A stretch of DNA of 64,000 bases from Chryseobacterium gambrini (GCF_900156825.1 NZ_FTOV01000002.1:186001-250000); one strand, 5' to 3'; counted from the stretch's first letter, positions 18,801 to 26,632 are shown. Translations and numbers: made by a program. Notes: generated by a model from the sequence alone, not told the origin.

Positions 18801-18996
18801 AGTCTTCTGATCTTAATTCGTTTTTCATACTTGTTAAATGCCAATGACCACACTTTTTACAGTAATATGATCGCTTTGGAATATTATTTCTATGGCTAAG
18901 CCTTTTAATCTGATTTTTAGCTGTATTTGCAAGTTTTTGAGACTTGTAGCCGGTCTTTCCATTACATTTTACTTCTCCCATAAGTTTTCCGGACAT
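18793..18996 (-). CDS. Small zinc-ribbon-like phage protein, 67 aa
   Basis: Basic 67-residue protein with YYCKKCGHWHLT near the C-terminus, a CxxC-x2-H arrangement that could bind zinc, and an N-terminal Cys. A second ATG 5 codons later is possible; both overlap the end of the upstream gene. Resembles small basic zinc-binding phage proteins of unknown role. Confidence 0.5.
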   Translation of the reverse strand: MSGKLMGEVKCNGKTGYKSQKLANTAKNQIKRLSHRNNIPKRSYYCKKCGHWHLTSMKNELRSEDYE

Positions 18997-19226
18997 TTTT
19001 CAGATTCAACGAGAGTTTTTTCCTGTATCGGACAGCCACACAAATCACATGCTTTTGTCTTTTCCTGATGTTCTCCATCTTCTCTAATCTTTAAAAAGGA
19101 TTTTTCAACGGCATACGGACAAACAATGCACACTTTCAATCTTTCTTCAGATAATTTTTTAATCCTCTCCGGAGCATATACCTGAGAGCGGAACCAACCA
19201 GTTGCTATGTGTAAAGGATTTACCAT
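18969..19226 (-). CDS. Small Cys-rich phage protein, 85 aa
   Basis: Contains CIVCPYA, CDLCGCPI and KCPENLW, three Cys clusters spaced like a zinc-binding treble. The final KCPENLW is a recurring ending in small Bacteroidota phage proteins. It overlaps its neighbours at both ends. No function known to me; nucleic-acid or protein binding is possible. Confidence 0.55.
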   Translation of the reverse strand: MVNPLHIATGWFRSQVYAPERIKKLSEERLKVCIVCPYAVEKSFLKIREDGEHQEKTKACDLCGCPIQEKTLVESEKCPENLWEK

Positions 19227-19525
19227 TTTCTTTTTGCTTTATATCTTCTATCATAAGGATTTACAGAGTTTTTTGAAGGAATAATTCTGAAATTCTTATA
19301 TGATGGAATTTGTTCTAATCCACGTAAGTGCTCTCCAAGTTTTTTAATGTCTTCAGCACTATTCTTCATCTCTTTAGCAATACTTTCAATCATGGATTTG
19401 GCATATTCGAAGCTTATATTACATTCTAATTGAAGGATGTAAATTGCTTCATTAATCTTTTCTTTTTCTTCGTTGGTGAATGAACATTCAACCTCAGATA
19501 AACCGTATATTTCTTTGCAACTCAT
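19220..19525 (-). CDS. Hypothetical phage protein, 101 aa
   Basis: Mostly helical (EEKEKINEAIYILQLECN, AKSMIESIAKEMKN) with a basic C-terminus. Starts with an ATGA overlap to the preceding membrane-protein gene and overlaps the next by 7 bases, so it is part of one translationally coupled string. No family recognised. Confidence 0.55.
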   Translation of the reverse strand: MSCKEIYGLSEVECSFTNEEKEKINEAIYILQLECNISFEYAKSMIESIAKEMKNSAEDIKKLGEHLRGLEQIPSYKNFRIIPSKNSVNPYDRRYKAKRKW

Positions 19526-19707
19526 AACAAAAATTTATCTATTAAAATTCCTACTCCTATACAGACAATCCCAAAAAGGATGATTGCTATACACCCGATG
19601 CCGATTTGTGTTTCATTCACCTGTCGTGGTTGTGATTCACCTTGCTTAACTTTTTTTGGTTTCTGTGGCTTTGGAGGTGGTGGTGGGTAATTTCCATACT
19701 GGCTCAT
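19522..19707 (-). CDS. Small single-pass membrane protein, proline-rich N-terminus
   Basis: 61 residues. The N-terminus is Pro/Lys-rich (YPPPPPKPQKPKKV) and is followed by one membrane segment (IGCIAIILFGIVCIGVGILI). It is the first gene after the terminator at 19,740-19,764. Its form suits a tail-associated or lysis-related membrane protein, but holin function cannot be claimed from sequence. Confidence 0.5.
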   Translation of the reverse strand: MSQYGNYPPPPPKPQKPKKVKQGESQPRQVNETQIGIGCIAIILFGIVCIGVGILIDKFLL

Positions 19708-19733
19708 ATATTTATTTTTAAATTATTTTTTTG

Positions 19734-19764
19734 AAAAAACCCGACCGACAAAACGCCAGTCGGG
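19734..19764 (-). terminator. Rho-independent terminator, leftward
   Basis: Read leftward: CCCGAC, inner wobble pairs, loop GTTTT, then GTCGGG followed by TTTTTTC. The stem of about 10 bp plus a T-run is a typical intrinsic terminator. It closes the unit that starts at 21,379 and lies upstream of the 61-residue membrane-protein gene. Confidence 0.75.
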
Positions 19765-19784
19765 AAATTAACACTATATAAAAA

Positions 19785-19862
19785 CTAAGTTGCTTTGTTA
19801 TGCTTGATGAAATTATGAGTGAGGATCACAGACACAATTCCAAATAAAAATTCTAAGATCAT
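19785..19862 (-). CDS. Possible 25-aa hydrophobic peptide
   Basis: ATG to TAG frame coding for a peptide that begins MILEFLFGIVSVIL and ends in a short basic/polar tail. It lies 13 bases after the 56-residue gene and just ahead of the terminator. A single membrane helix of this kind might be a toxin-like or holin-like peptide, or chance. Low support. Confidence 0.25.
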   Translation of the reverse strand: MILEFLFGIVSVILTHNFIKHNKAT

Positions 19863-19875
19863 TGTTTCAGTATTT

Positions 19876-20046
19876 TTATGTTAATGATTCGTAGTACTGC
19901 ATTAGAGTTTCATCAAAATCTTTTTTCTCACTCGCCCAGACCAGAATATTATAAGCGCTTGTTTCTTTGATATTATCCAGGTTGCTTTTTCCGTTTTGGA
20001 TATGGAAAGGAGTTCCATTCTCAGCAACATAGATTAAGAAACTCAT
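19876..20046 (-). CDS. Small hypothetical phage protein, 56 aa
   Basis: A 56-residue acidic protein beginning MSFLIYVAENG. Its ATG overlaps the stop of the upstream gene as ATGA, a strong sign of a real, coupled gene. It ends before the terminator region. No family recognised; position suggests a tail-assembly accessory. Confidence 0.6.
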   Translation of the reverse strand: MSFLIYVAENGTPFHIQNGKSNLDNIKETSAYNILVWASEKKDFDETLMQYYESLT

Positions 20047-20768
20047 CCATCCCCATTTTTCAAAGTGTCCTGCGAGATTCGGTCCCTTACTCTTTCGAGA
20101 CTTTCCAAATACGGAGAAAGTTTTAGAAAGGAATTCATCGAACTGGTCAAAAAAAAAGCGACGTGCAAAGCGCAGTCCATTGGAAGTTTACTCATAAGCT
20201 CTAATCTTTCAGAGCCTTCACTCATCCATTTCTCGTCGAACTTCTCAACATTACCATCCGCATCGATCTTTCTAAAATAAATTACAGCTAACCTTTGTAG
20301 TGCATCCCAATAACCAGAAGCAAAGTTTTTGATCTCAGTAACGATCTGTTTGCCGAGAATAACCTCGTTAAATGTAATACTGCTGTCGTATGTTAAATCA
20401 GGCGCTTGAATTACCCAAAGATCATCCTCGAAATAATATTTTTCCTGGAGTTCTATTTCGTCCTCTTTTAAAAAAATAGGAGCTAAACATGCTTCATAGA
20501 TTGAAAGAACCTTATCAAGCCTTGTATTTCTTATTTGATCCAAAGGAATTCCGGAGAAGAAACTCACGGATTTACAAGCTAAATCAATCCTGTATTCCAA
20601 TATTCTCATTTCGTCGTTCTCAGCATCTGGATCGGGATTCAAAACATCTTTAAATGATTCATTCAATTCTTTTCCGAAAGTCAATTCAAAATCCTGTCTC
20701 TGCTTTAATGTGATTTGAGACAGAGATTCAGGAATCCAACATTTTTTACCGTCGTGAAAGAAATCCAT
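20043..20768 (-). CDS. Hypothetical phage protein, 241 aa
   Basis: Helical soluble protein starting MDFFHDGKKCWIPESLSQ. Residues 15-40 (QITLKQRQDFELTFGKEL) and later helices resemble tail-assembly chaperone-sized proteins. It is joined to the preceding gene by a one-base overlap and to the next by ATGA. Placed between terminase and tail genes. Exact function not recognised. Confidence 0.55.
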   Translation of the reverse strand: MDFFHDGKKCWIPESLSQITLKQRQDFELTFGKELNESFKDVLNPDPDAENDEMRILEYRIDLACKSVSFFSGIPLDQIRNTRLDKVLSIYEACLAPIFLKEDEIELQEKYYFEDDLWVIQAPDLTYDSSITFNEVILGKQIVTEIKNFASGYWDALQRLAVIYFRKIDADGNVEKFDEKWMSEGSERLELMSKLPMDCALHVAFFLTSSMNSFLKLSPYLESLERVRDRISQDTLKNGDG

Positions 20769-21379
20769 TATTGTTGATCTTCAGTATTAACATCTTCATT
20801 TATTTCTTTTTGAAGATCTATGCTTTTATCAGTCTCAGGATTTAATGCATTTTGCAATTTGTTGAGGTTAGTCAATTCTTTTTGTCTGTTTGCTTCAACC
20901 TCGTTTTTATCCTTGATAGCTTTTTTAATGGATTTTACAAACGTTTGGGTGATATTCTGTGATGCAGGATTCTCAACAGTAATTCCAGCTAATTTTGCCA
21001 CGCCTAAAACGTCTAATTTTGGAACTGATTCTACAATCTCCTTATCCTCTCTATCTAAAAATCCATCATATAAAATCTGAATTCTTTCCATGAATAAATC
21101 TTTTTCAGATTTGGAAACCTCAACCACAGCTGGGAGATCTTGCTTTTCAATATCCTGAACATCTAAGCCGAAGAAATTAGAAAGTTGTTTTGATTCCTTC
21201 TTTTCTTCCGATGCAGCAACATTAAAACCGTTGGCGTGGTTTATTCCTCTGATAAGTAATCCCATTGTGTTCTCTACTCTGATAGAAAGCATTGGCGTGT
21301 CTTTCAATAATTCCGCAGTTTCTTCCTTAGCTTGGGTAAGGATATGAATTGCAGCTAAAATTTTATCCTCTTGTGACAT
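20768..21379 (-). CDS. Hypothetical phage protein, 203 aa
   Basis: Acidic, helical protein with a Lys/Glu-rich C-terminal half. It is the first gene after the late motif at 21,436-21,452, with a 40-base leader after a TAACTTTA box. It could be a scaffold or tail chaperone from its composition, but no motif supports this. One-base overlap with the next gene. Confidence 0.55.
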   Translation of the reverse strand: MSQEDKILAAIHILTQAKEETAELLKDTPMLSIRVENTMGLLIRGINHANGFNVAASEEKKESKQLSNFFGLDVQDIEKQDLPAVVEVSKSEKDLFMERIQILYDGFLDREDKEIVESVPKLDVLGVAKLAGITVENPASQNITQTFVKSIKKAIKDKNEVEANRQKELTNLNKLQNALNPETDKSIDLQKEINEDVNTEDQQ

Positions 21380-21418
21380 AATAAATTGATTTAGTTTGTT
21401 TTAAATATTTCTAAAGCG

Positions 21419-21452
21419 TAAAGTTAGTGAAAAAAGTATTCTATTAGAAAAC
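21419..21452 (-). promoter_or_regulatory. Late promoter with 17-bp palindromic motif (copy 3)
   Basis: Leftward: GTTTTCTATTAGAATAC (21,452-21,436), 9 bases, then TAACTTTA (21,426-21,419), one base away from the TAnnTTTG consensus. The gene it would drive starts 40 bases further on. No normal -33 TTTG is present; the palindrome occupies that region. Confidence 0.6.
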
Positions 21453-21459
21453 ATTTTGA

Positions 21460-23046
21460 TTAGAAATTTAGATACGATGAATAATAATCATTATCATCAG
21501 AGTAATCATCGTAATTTCCACCGTTTGAAACTGAAAGACCGCCTGTGGAGGTTTTGTTCACTTCATATTCAAAAAACTCCCTCATCATAAATGCATCCAA
21601 AACATCGGGAGATTGACCACTCAGATAGTTTTTCATTTCCTCTTTCTTAATCACGCATAGCTTTCCATCCTTATCGACCTTATCTCTTTTGATAGCTTTT
21701 CTTTCGTAGAGCATTCGTTCCTTTAAAGTCATTTTCTCATCATACTTTTTATTTGCTACGTGCGGAGGGATGTAATATTCGCCTCGATTAACAGCTTCTC
21801 CAGATTTATAGAAACACTGAGATTTTAAGTGATTGTAGTTTTCAATGATTCCAGTTTCATTATTTGGGAGAGGTCTTGCTCCATTATTAAATTCTTTAGC
21901 TCCTTCAATAAATCCATCAACGAACTGACCGACACCGTCATTATCGAAAACCATATTTGAATTTGGGACAGAGTAGGCGAATAGATTCGACTTTAATAAA
22001 TCAATGACCTGATTTCCTTTTGATTTTTCCATTACATGAAAGTCAATCATAATTTTACCCGACCAAACATAAATAATGAATTTATCAGAGCCTTTCATGG
22101 CTATATCGGTTGTTAAATATTTTTCACCTTCCGGAACAAAAGAGTTTGTAAATATATCGTTGAATTTATGGAAGTCATAAATATCATTTCCTTTAAGAGA
22201 AATTTTCCAGTTACCACCAAGTAAACGGAGTTTTTCTTCCTGACTTTGTGCGTTGAGGTTTCCTAAATATCCAGGATTGATTTTTAAAAGTTCTTTGTTC
22301 TCATAAATGGAACCGCCGATAAATGTAAAAGACTTGATGAAGTCAGCTGGAGAAACCAAGCCTCCGGACTTCTCAATCTCGCTATCAAGAAATTCCTTGC
22401 ACTTATGGTAAACCTCATCAAAGGAATCACCCCAAACAATGTTATCATTTTCATTTGTGAAGTATCTTACAACTCCTTGACGTTCTGGAATAGGATAACC
22501 GTAATTTGGTGAGTTTGGATCTTGGTCGATATACCATTCAATGAAATCTGCAACCCAACTGTCCGGATCCGGATTGCAGGTAGCTCTTATGTATGGTTTG
22601 ATCCCACACGTAGAACGGTTACGAGAAAGCATATACAGGAACATCGATTTACTAAAGTGAGTAAGCTCATCAAACATAATCAAAGGAATCTCCGCACCCT
22701 GCCAGTCGAATTTATTTTCTTCGTACTGCATGTGTGAGAATTTCAGTTTTGTTCCGGCTTCAAACTTCCATTCTAAAATAGAGTTTCGAGATTCCGCACC
22801 GCTTACCTTTCTGTAAAGTTTTTCCGAAGCATCCCACAAACCTCCCTCCGCACGGATCATTGGAGAGGTTCTACGGAAACAAACCGCCCCGAATCCCTTA
22901 ACATGAATGTGTCTTAACGGTTCGAGTAGGAGAGAGAATGTCTTACCAGCACCCGCAGCACCTCCACCGATAACGATGTCCGCAGATGAAGAAAGGGCTT
23001 TCATTTGATAGCCCTCCTGTGGTTTTATGACATTTATAGTTGACAA
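21460..23046 (-). CDS. terL: Terminase large subunit
   Basis: 528 residues, the DNA-packaging motor and headful or site-cutting nuclease. The N-terminal ATPase has Walker A GGGAAGAGKT (27-36), Walker B LIMFDE (122-127) and a coupling segment ATCNPDPDSW (about 155-164). The C-terminal RNase-H-like nuclease has Asp314 in TTDIAMKGSDKF and Asp368/Asp370 in VFDNDGVGQF. Length is normal for TerL. It follows the small-subunit candidate by 2 bases. Confidence 0.92.
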   Translation of the reverse strand: MSTINVIKPQEGYQMKALSSSADIVIGGGAAGAGKTFSLLLEPLRHIHVKGFGAVCFRRTSPMIRAEGGLWDASEKLYRKVSGAESRNSILEWKFEAGTKLKFSHMQYEENKFDWQGAEIPLIMFDELTHFSKSMFLYMLSRNRSTCGIKPYIRATCNPDPDSWVADFIEWYIDQDPNSPNYGYPIPERQGVVRYFTNENDNIVWGDSFDEVYHKCKEFLDSEIEKSGGLVSPADFIKSFTFIGGSIYENKELLKINPGYLGNLNAQSQEEKLRLLGGNWKISLKGNDIYDFHKFNDIFTNSFVPEGEKYLTTDIAMKGSDKFIIYVWSGKIMIDFHVMEKSKGNQVIDLLKSNLFAYSVPNSNMVFDNDGVGQFVDGFIEGAKEFNNGARPLPNNETGIIENYNHLKSQCFYKSGEAVNRGEYYIPPHVANKKYDEKMTLKERMLYERKAIKRDKVDKDGKLCVIKKEEMKNYLSGQSPDVLDAFMMREFFEYEVNKTSTGGLSVSNGGNYDDYSDDNDYYSSYLNF

Positions 23047-23048
23047 AT

Positions 23049-23462
23049 TTAATCTCTGTTGTTATTCGGTAACTCAAAAACTGTAACCTGATTCTTTATT
23101 TCAATTGGGTTATCTTCCTGACCACCGTGATTATGTTTCTGAGGTACTTTTCCCTCTGTTCTGTCGAGGAACGTGGTTATTGCCTTGTTATCCCCCTGAA
23201 TTGCATTTTTAGTGATCGTAATGGCTATAAGCTGATTTATTGACGCTTTACTTTTGATTGAGCCTTTCTGTACTTTCTTCTTTCCATCTTTAACGAGTGT
23301 GATCTCAAATTCAACCTCATTGCTATCTCCGTACTCCTTTAGGAAGTCTGAAACATTCTTAGGCTTTCTGCCATTATTTTCGGGTTGGTTTTCTTTAGAG
23401 AATCTATTCCCTTCAGTATTCCCTTTGACAAATTGTCCGTTGTTATTCCGTTGTTTTTCCAT
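23049..23462 (-). CDS. Putative terminase small subunit
   Basis: 137 residues. The start is polar with GQFVKGNTEGNRFSKENQPENNGRKPKN, the low-complexity N-terminus seen in DUF5681-type proteins that precede terL. The segment ITKNAIQGDNKAITTFLDRTEGK is a helical pattern with the DRTEGK ending common to these small subunits. It would recognise the packaging start. Position next to terL is the main support. Confidence 0.65.
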   Translation of the reverse strand: MEKQRNNNGQFVKGNTEGNRFSKENQPENNGRKPKNVSDFLKEYGDSNEVEFEITLVKDGKKKVQKGSIKSKASINQLIAITITKNAIQGDNKAITTFLDRTEGKVPQKHNHGGQEDNPIEIKNQVTVFELPNNNRD

Positions 23463-23471
23463 CGGTATAAA

Positions 23472-23681
23472 TTATTCATCGGTCATTCCTTCGATTAAAT
23501 CAATAATGTCTTCCCACGCTTCGATCTGGGCTTTCACCTCAACATATTCCTGTTTGTGTCTTGAAGTTGCTGTTCCACCATCGATAAGAACTTCCAGATC
23601 TTTCTTTTTTTCTTTGGCTCTTTTCACCTTGCTTTTTAAAACTTTTTGTAAGTCCATGAGTTTTTTATTTTCGGGTTTCAT
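23472..23681 (-). CDS. Small coiled-coil phage protein, 69 aa
   Basis: Highly charged helical protein (KKLMDLQKVLKSKVKRAKEK) with heptad-like spacing. It lies between the glycosyltransferase and the terminase small-subunit candidate, with gaps of 2 and 9 bases. A packaging accessory is possible; no family recognised. Confidence 0.5.
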   Translation of the reverse strand: MKPENKKLMDLQKVLKSKVKRAKEKKKDLEVLIDGGTATSRHKQEYVEVKAQIEAWEDIIDLIEGMTDE

Positions 23682-23683
23682 AC

Positions 23684-24574
23684 CTAAGATTTTTTATCTA
23701 AGGTAGTAATATTTTTAATCTCCATTCCATAGTTATTGATACCTGTGGGAATCTCTATGGGCTTTTTAATGAATTTATTTCGCTTAAAAGGTGTATAATC
23801 AACATGATGATGTACACGCTTGAATTTATAGACTATTTTAGCGTATTGAGGGTAGACATCAACGAGCATTTTAGATTTCGGATATGTTCCCTCTTTCGCA
23901 TAGAATTCACCTGTGTTTCCACCTTTCAAAACTTGTGTTCTCAGCTTCTCTTGTAAGAAAGCATAAAATTGCACAGTACAAAGTCCGGCAGTGAGAATAT
24001 CAAGTGATAAAATTGTGTCTTCATTATAACGCCCTCTCCACCTGAAGGGGATATCGTTTCTGATCAGGTTACAACTATAAATTCTTGTATTGGCTATGAA
24101 GGGAGGTGTCTTTTGCTTGGAACATGCAAACATGAAATAATTCGGACCAGCCATCACAACGTTTTCGTATCTCATGCAAAAATCTTCCATTGCTGCGAAG
24201 ATCGCTCCGGTTTCAACTCTGATCTGTTTGTTTCGGTTCCAACGGTAGAAGCTCTGAATATTATCATCCATTACCCAATGCCAGGCAAAACCGTTTTTGA
24301 TTGAGTGATCCCAAACAAAGTTTCTTGCTGGTCCCGGACCTTTACTTTTTGTACTTCCAAGATCGTCGAGGGTTTGGTAATTGTCCTGAAAGGTTTTATC
24401 TAAGATAAGAATTGTAACGTACGGATTTCCTTTTGTATGTTTTCTATACAGCTCGTATTCCTGTTCCTCTACAACGATATAATGATCTACCTTCATTCGG
24501 GAAAGTGATTCACTTGTTAATCGTATCTCGTAACGACCTTTTGAAACAATGTAAATAGGAAATTTATTCTTCAT
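23684..24574 (-). CDS. TET-associated-type glycosyltransferase (predicted phage DNA base modification)
   Basis: 296 residues. The start FPIYIVSKGRYE, the block DHYIVVEEQEYELY (30-43), GPGPARNFVWDH (79-90) and WHWVMDDNIQSFYR (98-111) form the GT-A fold pattern of the TAGT family. The DDN at 103-105 is the probable metal and nucleotide-sugar site. This family was described by Iyer, Aravind and colleagues as glycosylating oxidised pyrimidines in phage DNA. The start overlaps the ParB-like gene by 11 bases and the terminase follows, so the enzyme is probably made late, before packaging. No pyrimidine hydroxylase or hydroxymethylase is visible in the window, so the acceptor is unknown. Family call from recalled motifs. 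Confidence 0.7.
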   Translation of the reverse strand: MKNKFPIYIVSKGRYEIRLTSESLSRMKVDHYIVVEEQEYELYRKHTKGNPYVTILILDKTFQDNYQTLDDLGSTKSKGPGPARNFVWDHSIKNGFAWHWVMDDNIQSFYRWNRNKQIRVETGAIFAAMEDFCMRYENVVMAGPNYFMFACSKQKTPPFIANTRIYSCNLIRNDIPFRWRGRYNEDTILSLDILTAGLCTVQFYAFLQEKLRTQVLKGGNTGEFYAKEGTYPKSKMLVDVYPQYAKIVYKFKRVHHHVDYTPFKRNKFIKKPIEIPTGINNYGMEIKNITTLDKKS

Positions 24575-25172
24575 CTTTGTATCTCAAATCTTTTACGATT
24601 TCCGGTTTCTTTTCTGGGAACCAAATCGATTTTGTATCTCTCGTCATTTTAATGCCTATCAGCTTTGCAAATGCGAATCTGTCTTCGTCATTCTCAAAAG
24701 AAACAATCACTCTGTTTTTTGCCAATAAATCCTCCTGTTCAAACTCCGGCATATCAGTCCACTCAGCTGTAGGATCATTTTCTCCAATTCCTTTTGGTAT
24801 AAGATCAACCTTATCAAATCCGATATCCTCAAGGAAGTCAATCTCAAAATCATCTGAAAGAAGTTCAAAGTCAAATTCGGACTTATCCGTAGCAAGATTA
24901 TCTACAATGGCTAATTGTTTTCTTGCATCGTCCTCAGTGGCTAAATCCGTCCTTTTAACAGCTATCAAAGTCTTTCCGTCTGTCTCAATAACTTTTATCG
25001 GAATTCCGAGCTTTTCTGCCTGAGTAAATGTCTCATTTCCGGCAATAATCTCATCTTCATTATCGAGAAGGATAGAACGACCTGCACCCAATTCCATGAG
25101 AGATTTTTTTATCAGCTCCTGATTTTCTTCTGAGTGCTTACGGTAATTTCGTTTGTCTTTCTTAATTCCCAT
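24564..25172 (-). CDS. ParB-like N-terminal domain protein
   Basis: 202 residues from the ATG at 25,172; an in-frame TTG at 25,202 is rejected because it is part of the TATATTTG promoter box. Residues about 5-60 carry the ParB/sulfiredoxin-fold pattern: RNYRKHSEEN, LIKKSLMELGAGRSIL, and IIAGNETFTQAEKLG in the position of the ParB G-x-R-R motif. The C-terminal half is acidic. Phage ParB-like proteins occur beside DNA-modification and terminase genes and can act as nucleases or CTP-binding switches; which applies here is not known. It overlaps the glycosyltransferase gene by 11 bases. Confidence 0.72.
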   Translation of the reverse strand: MGIKKDKRNYRKHSEENQELIKKSLMELGAGRSILLDNEDEIIAGNETFTQAEKLGIPIKVIETDGKTLIAVKRTDLATEDDARKQLAIVDNLATDKSEFDFELLSDDFEIDFLEDIGFDKVDLIPKGIGENDPTAEWTDMPEFEQEDLLAKNRVIVSFENDEDRFAFAKLIGIKMTRDTKSIWFPEKKPEIVKDLRYKDEE

Positions 25173-25191
25173 TTTATCAACAATTATTACA

Positions 25192-25224
25192 CAAATATAC
25201 AAAAAAAGTATTCTATTAGAATAC
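25192..25224 (-). promoter_or_regulatory. Late promoter with perfect 17-bp palindrome (copy 4)
   Basis: Leftward: GTATTCTATTAGAATAC, a perfect 8+1+8 palindrome (25,224-25,208), then TTTTTTTG and TATATTTG (25,199-25,192), an exact TAnnTTTG box. The ParB-like ATG is 19 bases downstream. The palindrome takes the place of the usual -33 element, which suggests an activator or repressor site specific to this phage. Confidence 0.7.
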
Positions 25225-25257
25225 TTTAGGATTTTGAAATTTTGCTTTTATTATTGT

Positions 25258-25650
25258 TTAGAACAGTGGAAGTTTAGGTTTTTCTACAGTTTTATAATGT
25301 GTATACTTTTTAGGAATTGGTTTAAAAGCTTCATGCAGGAACGCTATCTTTTTACCTTTGAAATCGCAAACCCAAACATCATTTTCAGGCATCCTATTTT
25401 TTTCGGTAATTAAATACCACCCATTATTATTTTTTAAGTCCTCAAGAGCTTTTCCTAAACCTAATGGTCTAACAGGAACTAAATCATTTCTCGTAGTTCT
25501 AAATGAGAATATTTCATAACCATGCAGGAAAGTTTCATTTCCGTGATCATAGAAATTAGAAAATCCATCACTATCTATACCATAATCGCTACGGTTGATT
25601 CTTTCAAAATCTTCTCCGTAAAATTGTTTTATCAAGTCTGATTCTGTCAT
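25258..25650 (-). CDS. Hypothetical phage protein, 130 aa
   Basis: Soluble mixed alpha/beta protein with an aromatic-rich centre (GWYLITEKNRMPENDVWVCDF) that resembles small phage proteins of the DUF551 style, which share a P-x-x-x-x-V-W/Y-V/L core. It is the last gene of the early operon before the ParB promoter. Similarity is only suggestive. Confidence 0.5.
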   Translation of the reverse strand: MTESDLIKQFYGEDFERINRSDYGIDSDGFSNFYDHGNETFLHGYEIFSFRTTRNDLVPVRPLGLGKALEDLKNNNGWYLITEKNRMPENDVWVCDFKGKKIAFLHEAFKPIPKKYTHYKTVEKPKLPLF

Positions 25651-25668
25651 GTTGTTTGTTTTAGTTTG

Positions 25669-25971
25669 TTAATCCAAAATATTTGGAGCATTATTTTTAA
25701 TTTCATAAATTATACTTTCGCAATTCATAATTAAATTACCTCTGGTCTCTTGTAATTTCTCATCATATGGTAGATTTTGAATCAAATCTATCGCATCGGT
25801 TAATAGCTCTGTCATTTCATCCTCACGATCGGGAACTTCTTCGACCCATTCGGGTTCTGGAAAATCTGTTCGTGCTACATGCTTATTTTTAAGCATTATA
25901 GGATGCATTTGAATATATTCTTTACCAGGTATTAAATCTTTGTATTTTACTTTGATAAATTTTGTTTTCAT
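25669..25971 (-). CDS. Hypothetical phage protein, 100 aa
   Basis: Starts MKTKFIKVKYKDLIPGKEYI, a beta-rich start followed by an acidic helical C-terminal half (EDEMTELLTDAIDLIQNL). Placed in the early operon between the ASCH gene and the 130-residue gene. No family recognised. Confidence 0.5.
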   Translation of the reverse strand: MKTKFIKVKYKDLIPGKEYIQMHPIMLKNKHVARTDFPEPEWVEEVPDREDEMTELLTDAIDLIQNLPYDEKLQETRGNLIMNCESIIYEIKNNAPNILD

Positions 25972-25977
25972 ATATTT

Positions 25978-26394
25978 TTATTTTTCAAATTCCCAAAAAG
26001 ATAATTTTCCTTTTACATTAAAAATTGGCTTATCGTAAAACACTGCGTTTGCCAAAACCCAGTTATAAATTGGTTTCGGTTTTACATTTAAAATTACAGA
26101 TAATTGAAAATCAGATTCGCTTATTTTCTCCGCCCAAATACTCTCATGATTGATTACGCAATCGATAACATCAACCTCGCCGATGATTGCGGAGTATAAA
26201 TCCCATTGACGACAATCACTGATTCCAACTAATTTTCTTTGCTGCGAATTAAGATCATTCCAGCTTGCAGGTTTAGATGATGCATGAATATATATCCGGC
26301 CACGGAAATTTGTTTTCCAAGTTCTGTTTTCGATATCCTTAATTCCATTAGCTATGAGTGATGCCCAAGGCTGTTTAATTGATAAGGCTTTCAT
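25978..26394 (-). CDS. ASCH domain protein
   Basis: 138 residues. The opening MKALSIKQPWASLIANGIKD followed by IENRTWKT and GRIYIHASSK is the ASCH-domain signature (a PUA-like beta-barrel), with the conserved K-x-I-E-x-R-x-W segment. ASCH proteins bind nucleic acid, and some are nucleases or amidohydrolases acting on modified nucleosides. Its presence in the same region as a glycosyltransferase and a PP-loop enzyme suggests recognition of a modified base, which is inference. Confidence 0.78.
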   Translation of the reverse strand: MKALSIKQPWASLIANGIKDIENRTWKTNFRGRIYIHASSKPASWNDLNSQQRKLVGISDCRQWDLYSAIIGEVDVIDCVINHESIWAEKISESDFQLSVILNVKPKPIYNWVLANAVFYDKPIFNVKGKLSFWEFEK

Positions 26395-26397
26395 ATT

Positions 26398-26610
26398 TTA
26401 AGGTTTTAGTATTAACAGTAAAAATTCATCGTCGTTTTTCATGAGTTCAATTTTTTCCTTATCCGGAACTTTTGAAGCAGCTATATCTATGATTTTGTAA
26501 ACTTTTTTAGCTTGACAATCGGTAATTTTCATTAACAATGTGAAAACATAATCGTTTTTGATTGCCAGTACGTCTCCATATTGAGACAATTCGATGGTTA
26601 ATTCTTCCAT
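26398..26610 (-). CDS. Hypothetical phage protein, 70 aa
   Basis: Small alpha/beta protein (TIELSQYGDVLAIKNDYVF) ending 3 bases before the ASCH gene. No motif recognised. Confidence 0.5.
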   Translation of the reverse strand: MEELTIELSQYGDVLAIKNDYVFTLLMKITDCQAKKVYKIIDIAASKVPDKEKIELMKNDDEFLLLILKP

Positions 26611-26632
26611 ATTATTTTAATTTAAAATTGTT

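Noticed and set aside
25173..25202. Ten-codon N-terminal extension of the ParB-like gene from a TTG
   Set aside because: The extension is made of the TATATTTG promoter box and leader; the ATG at 25,172 fits the family start.
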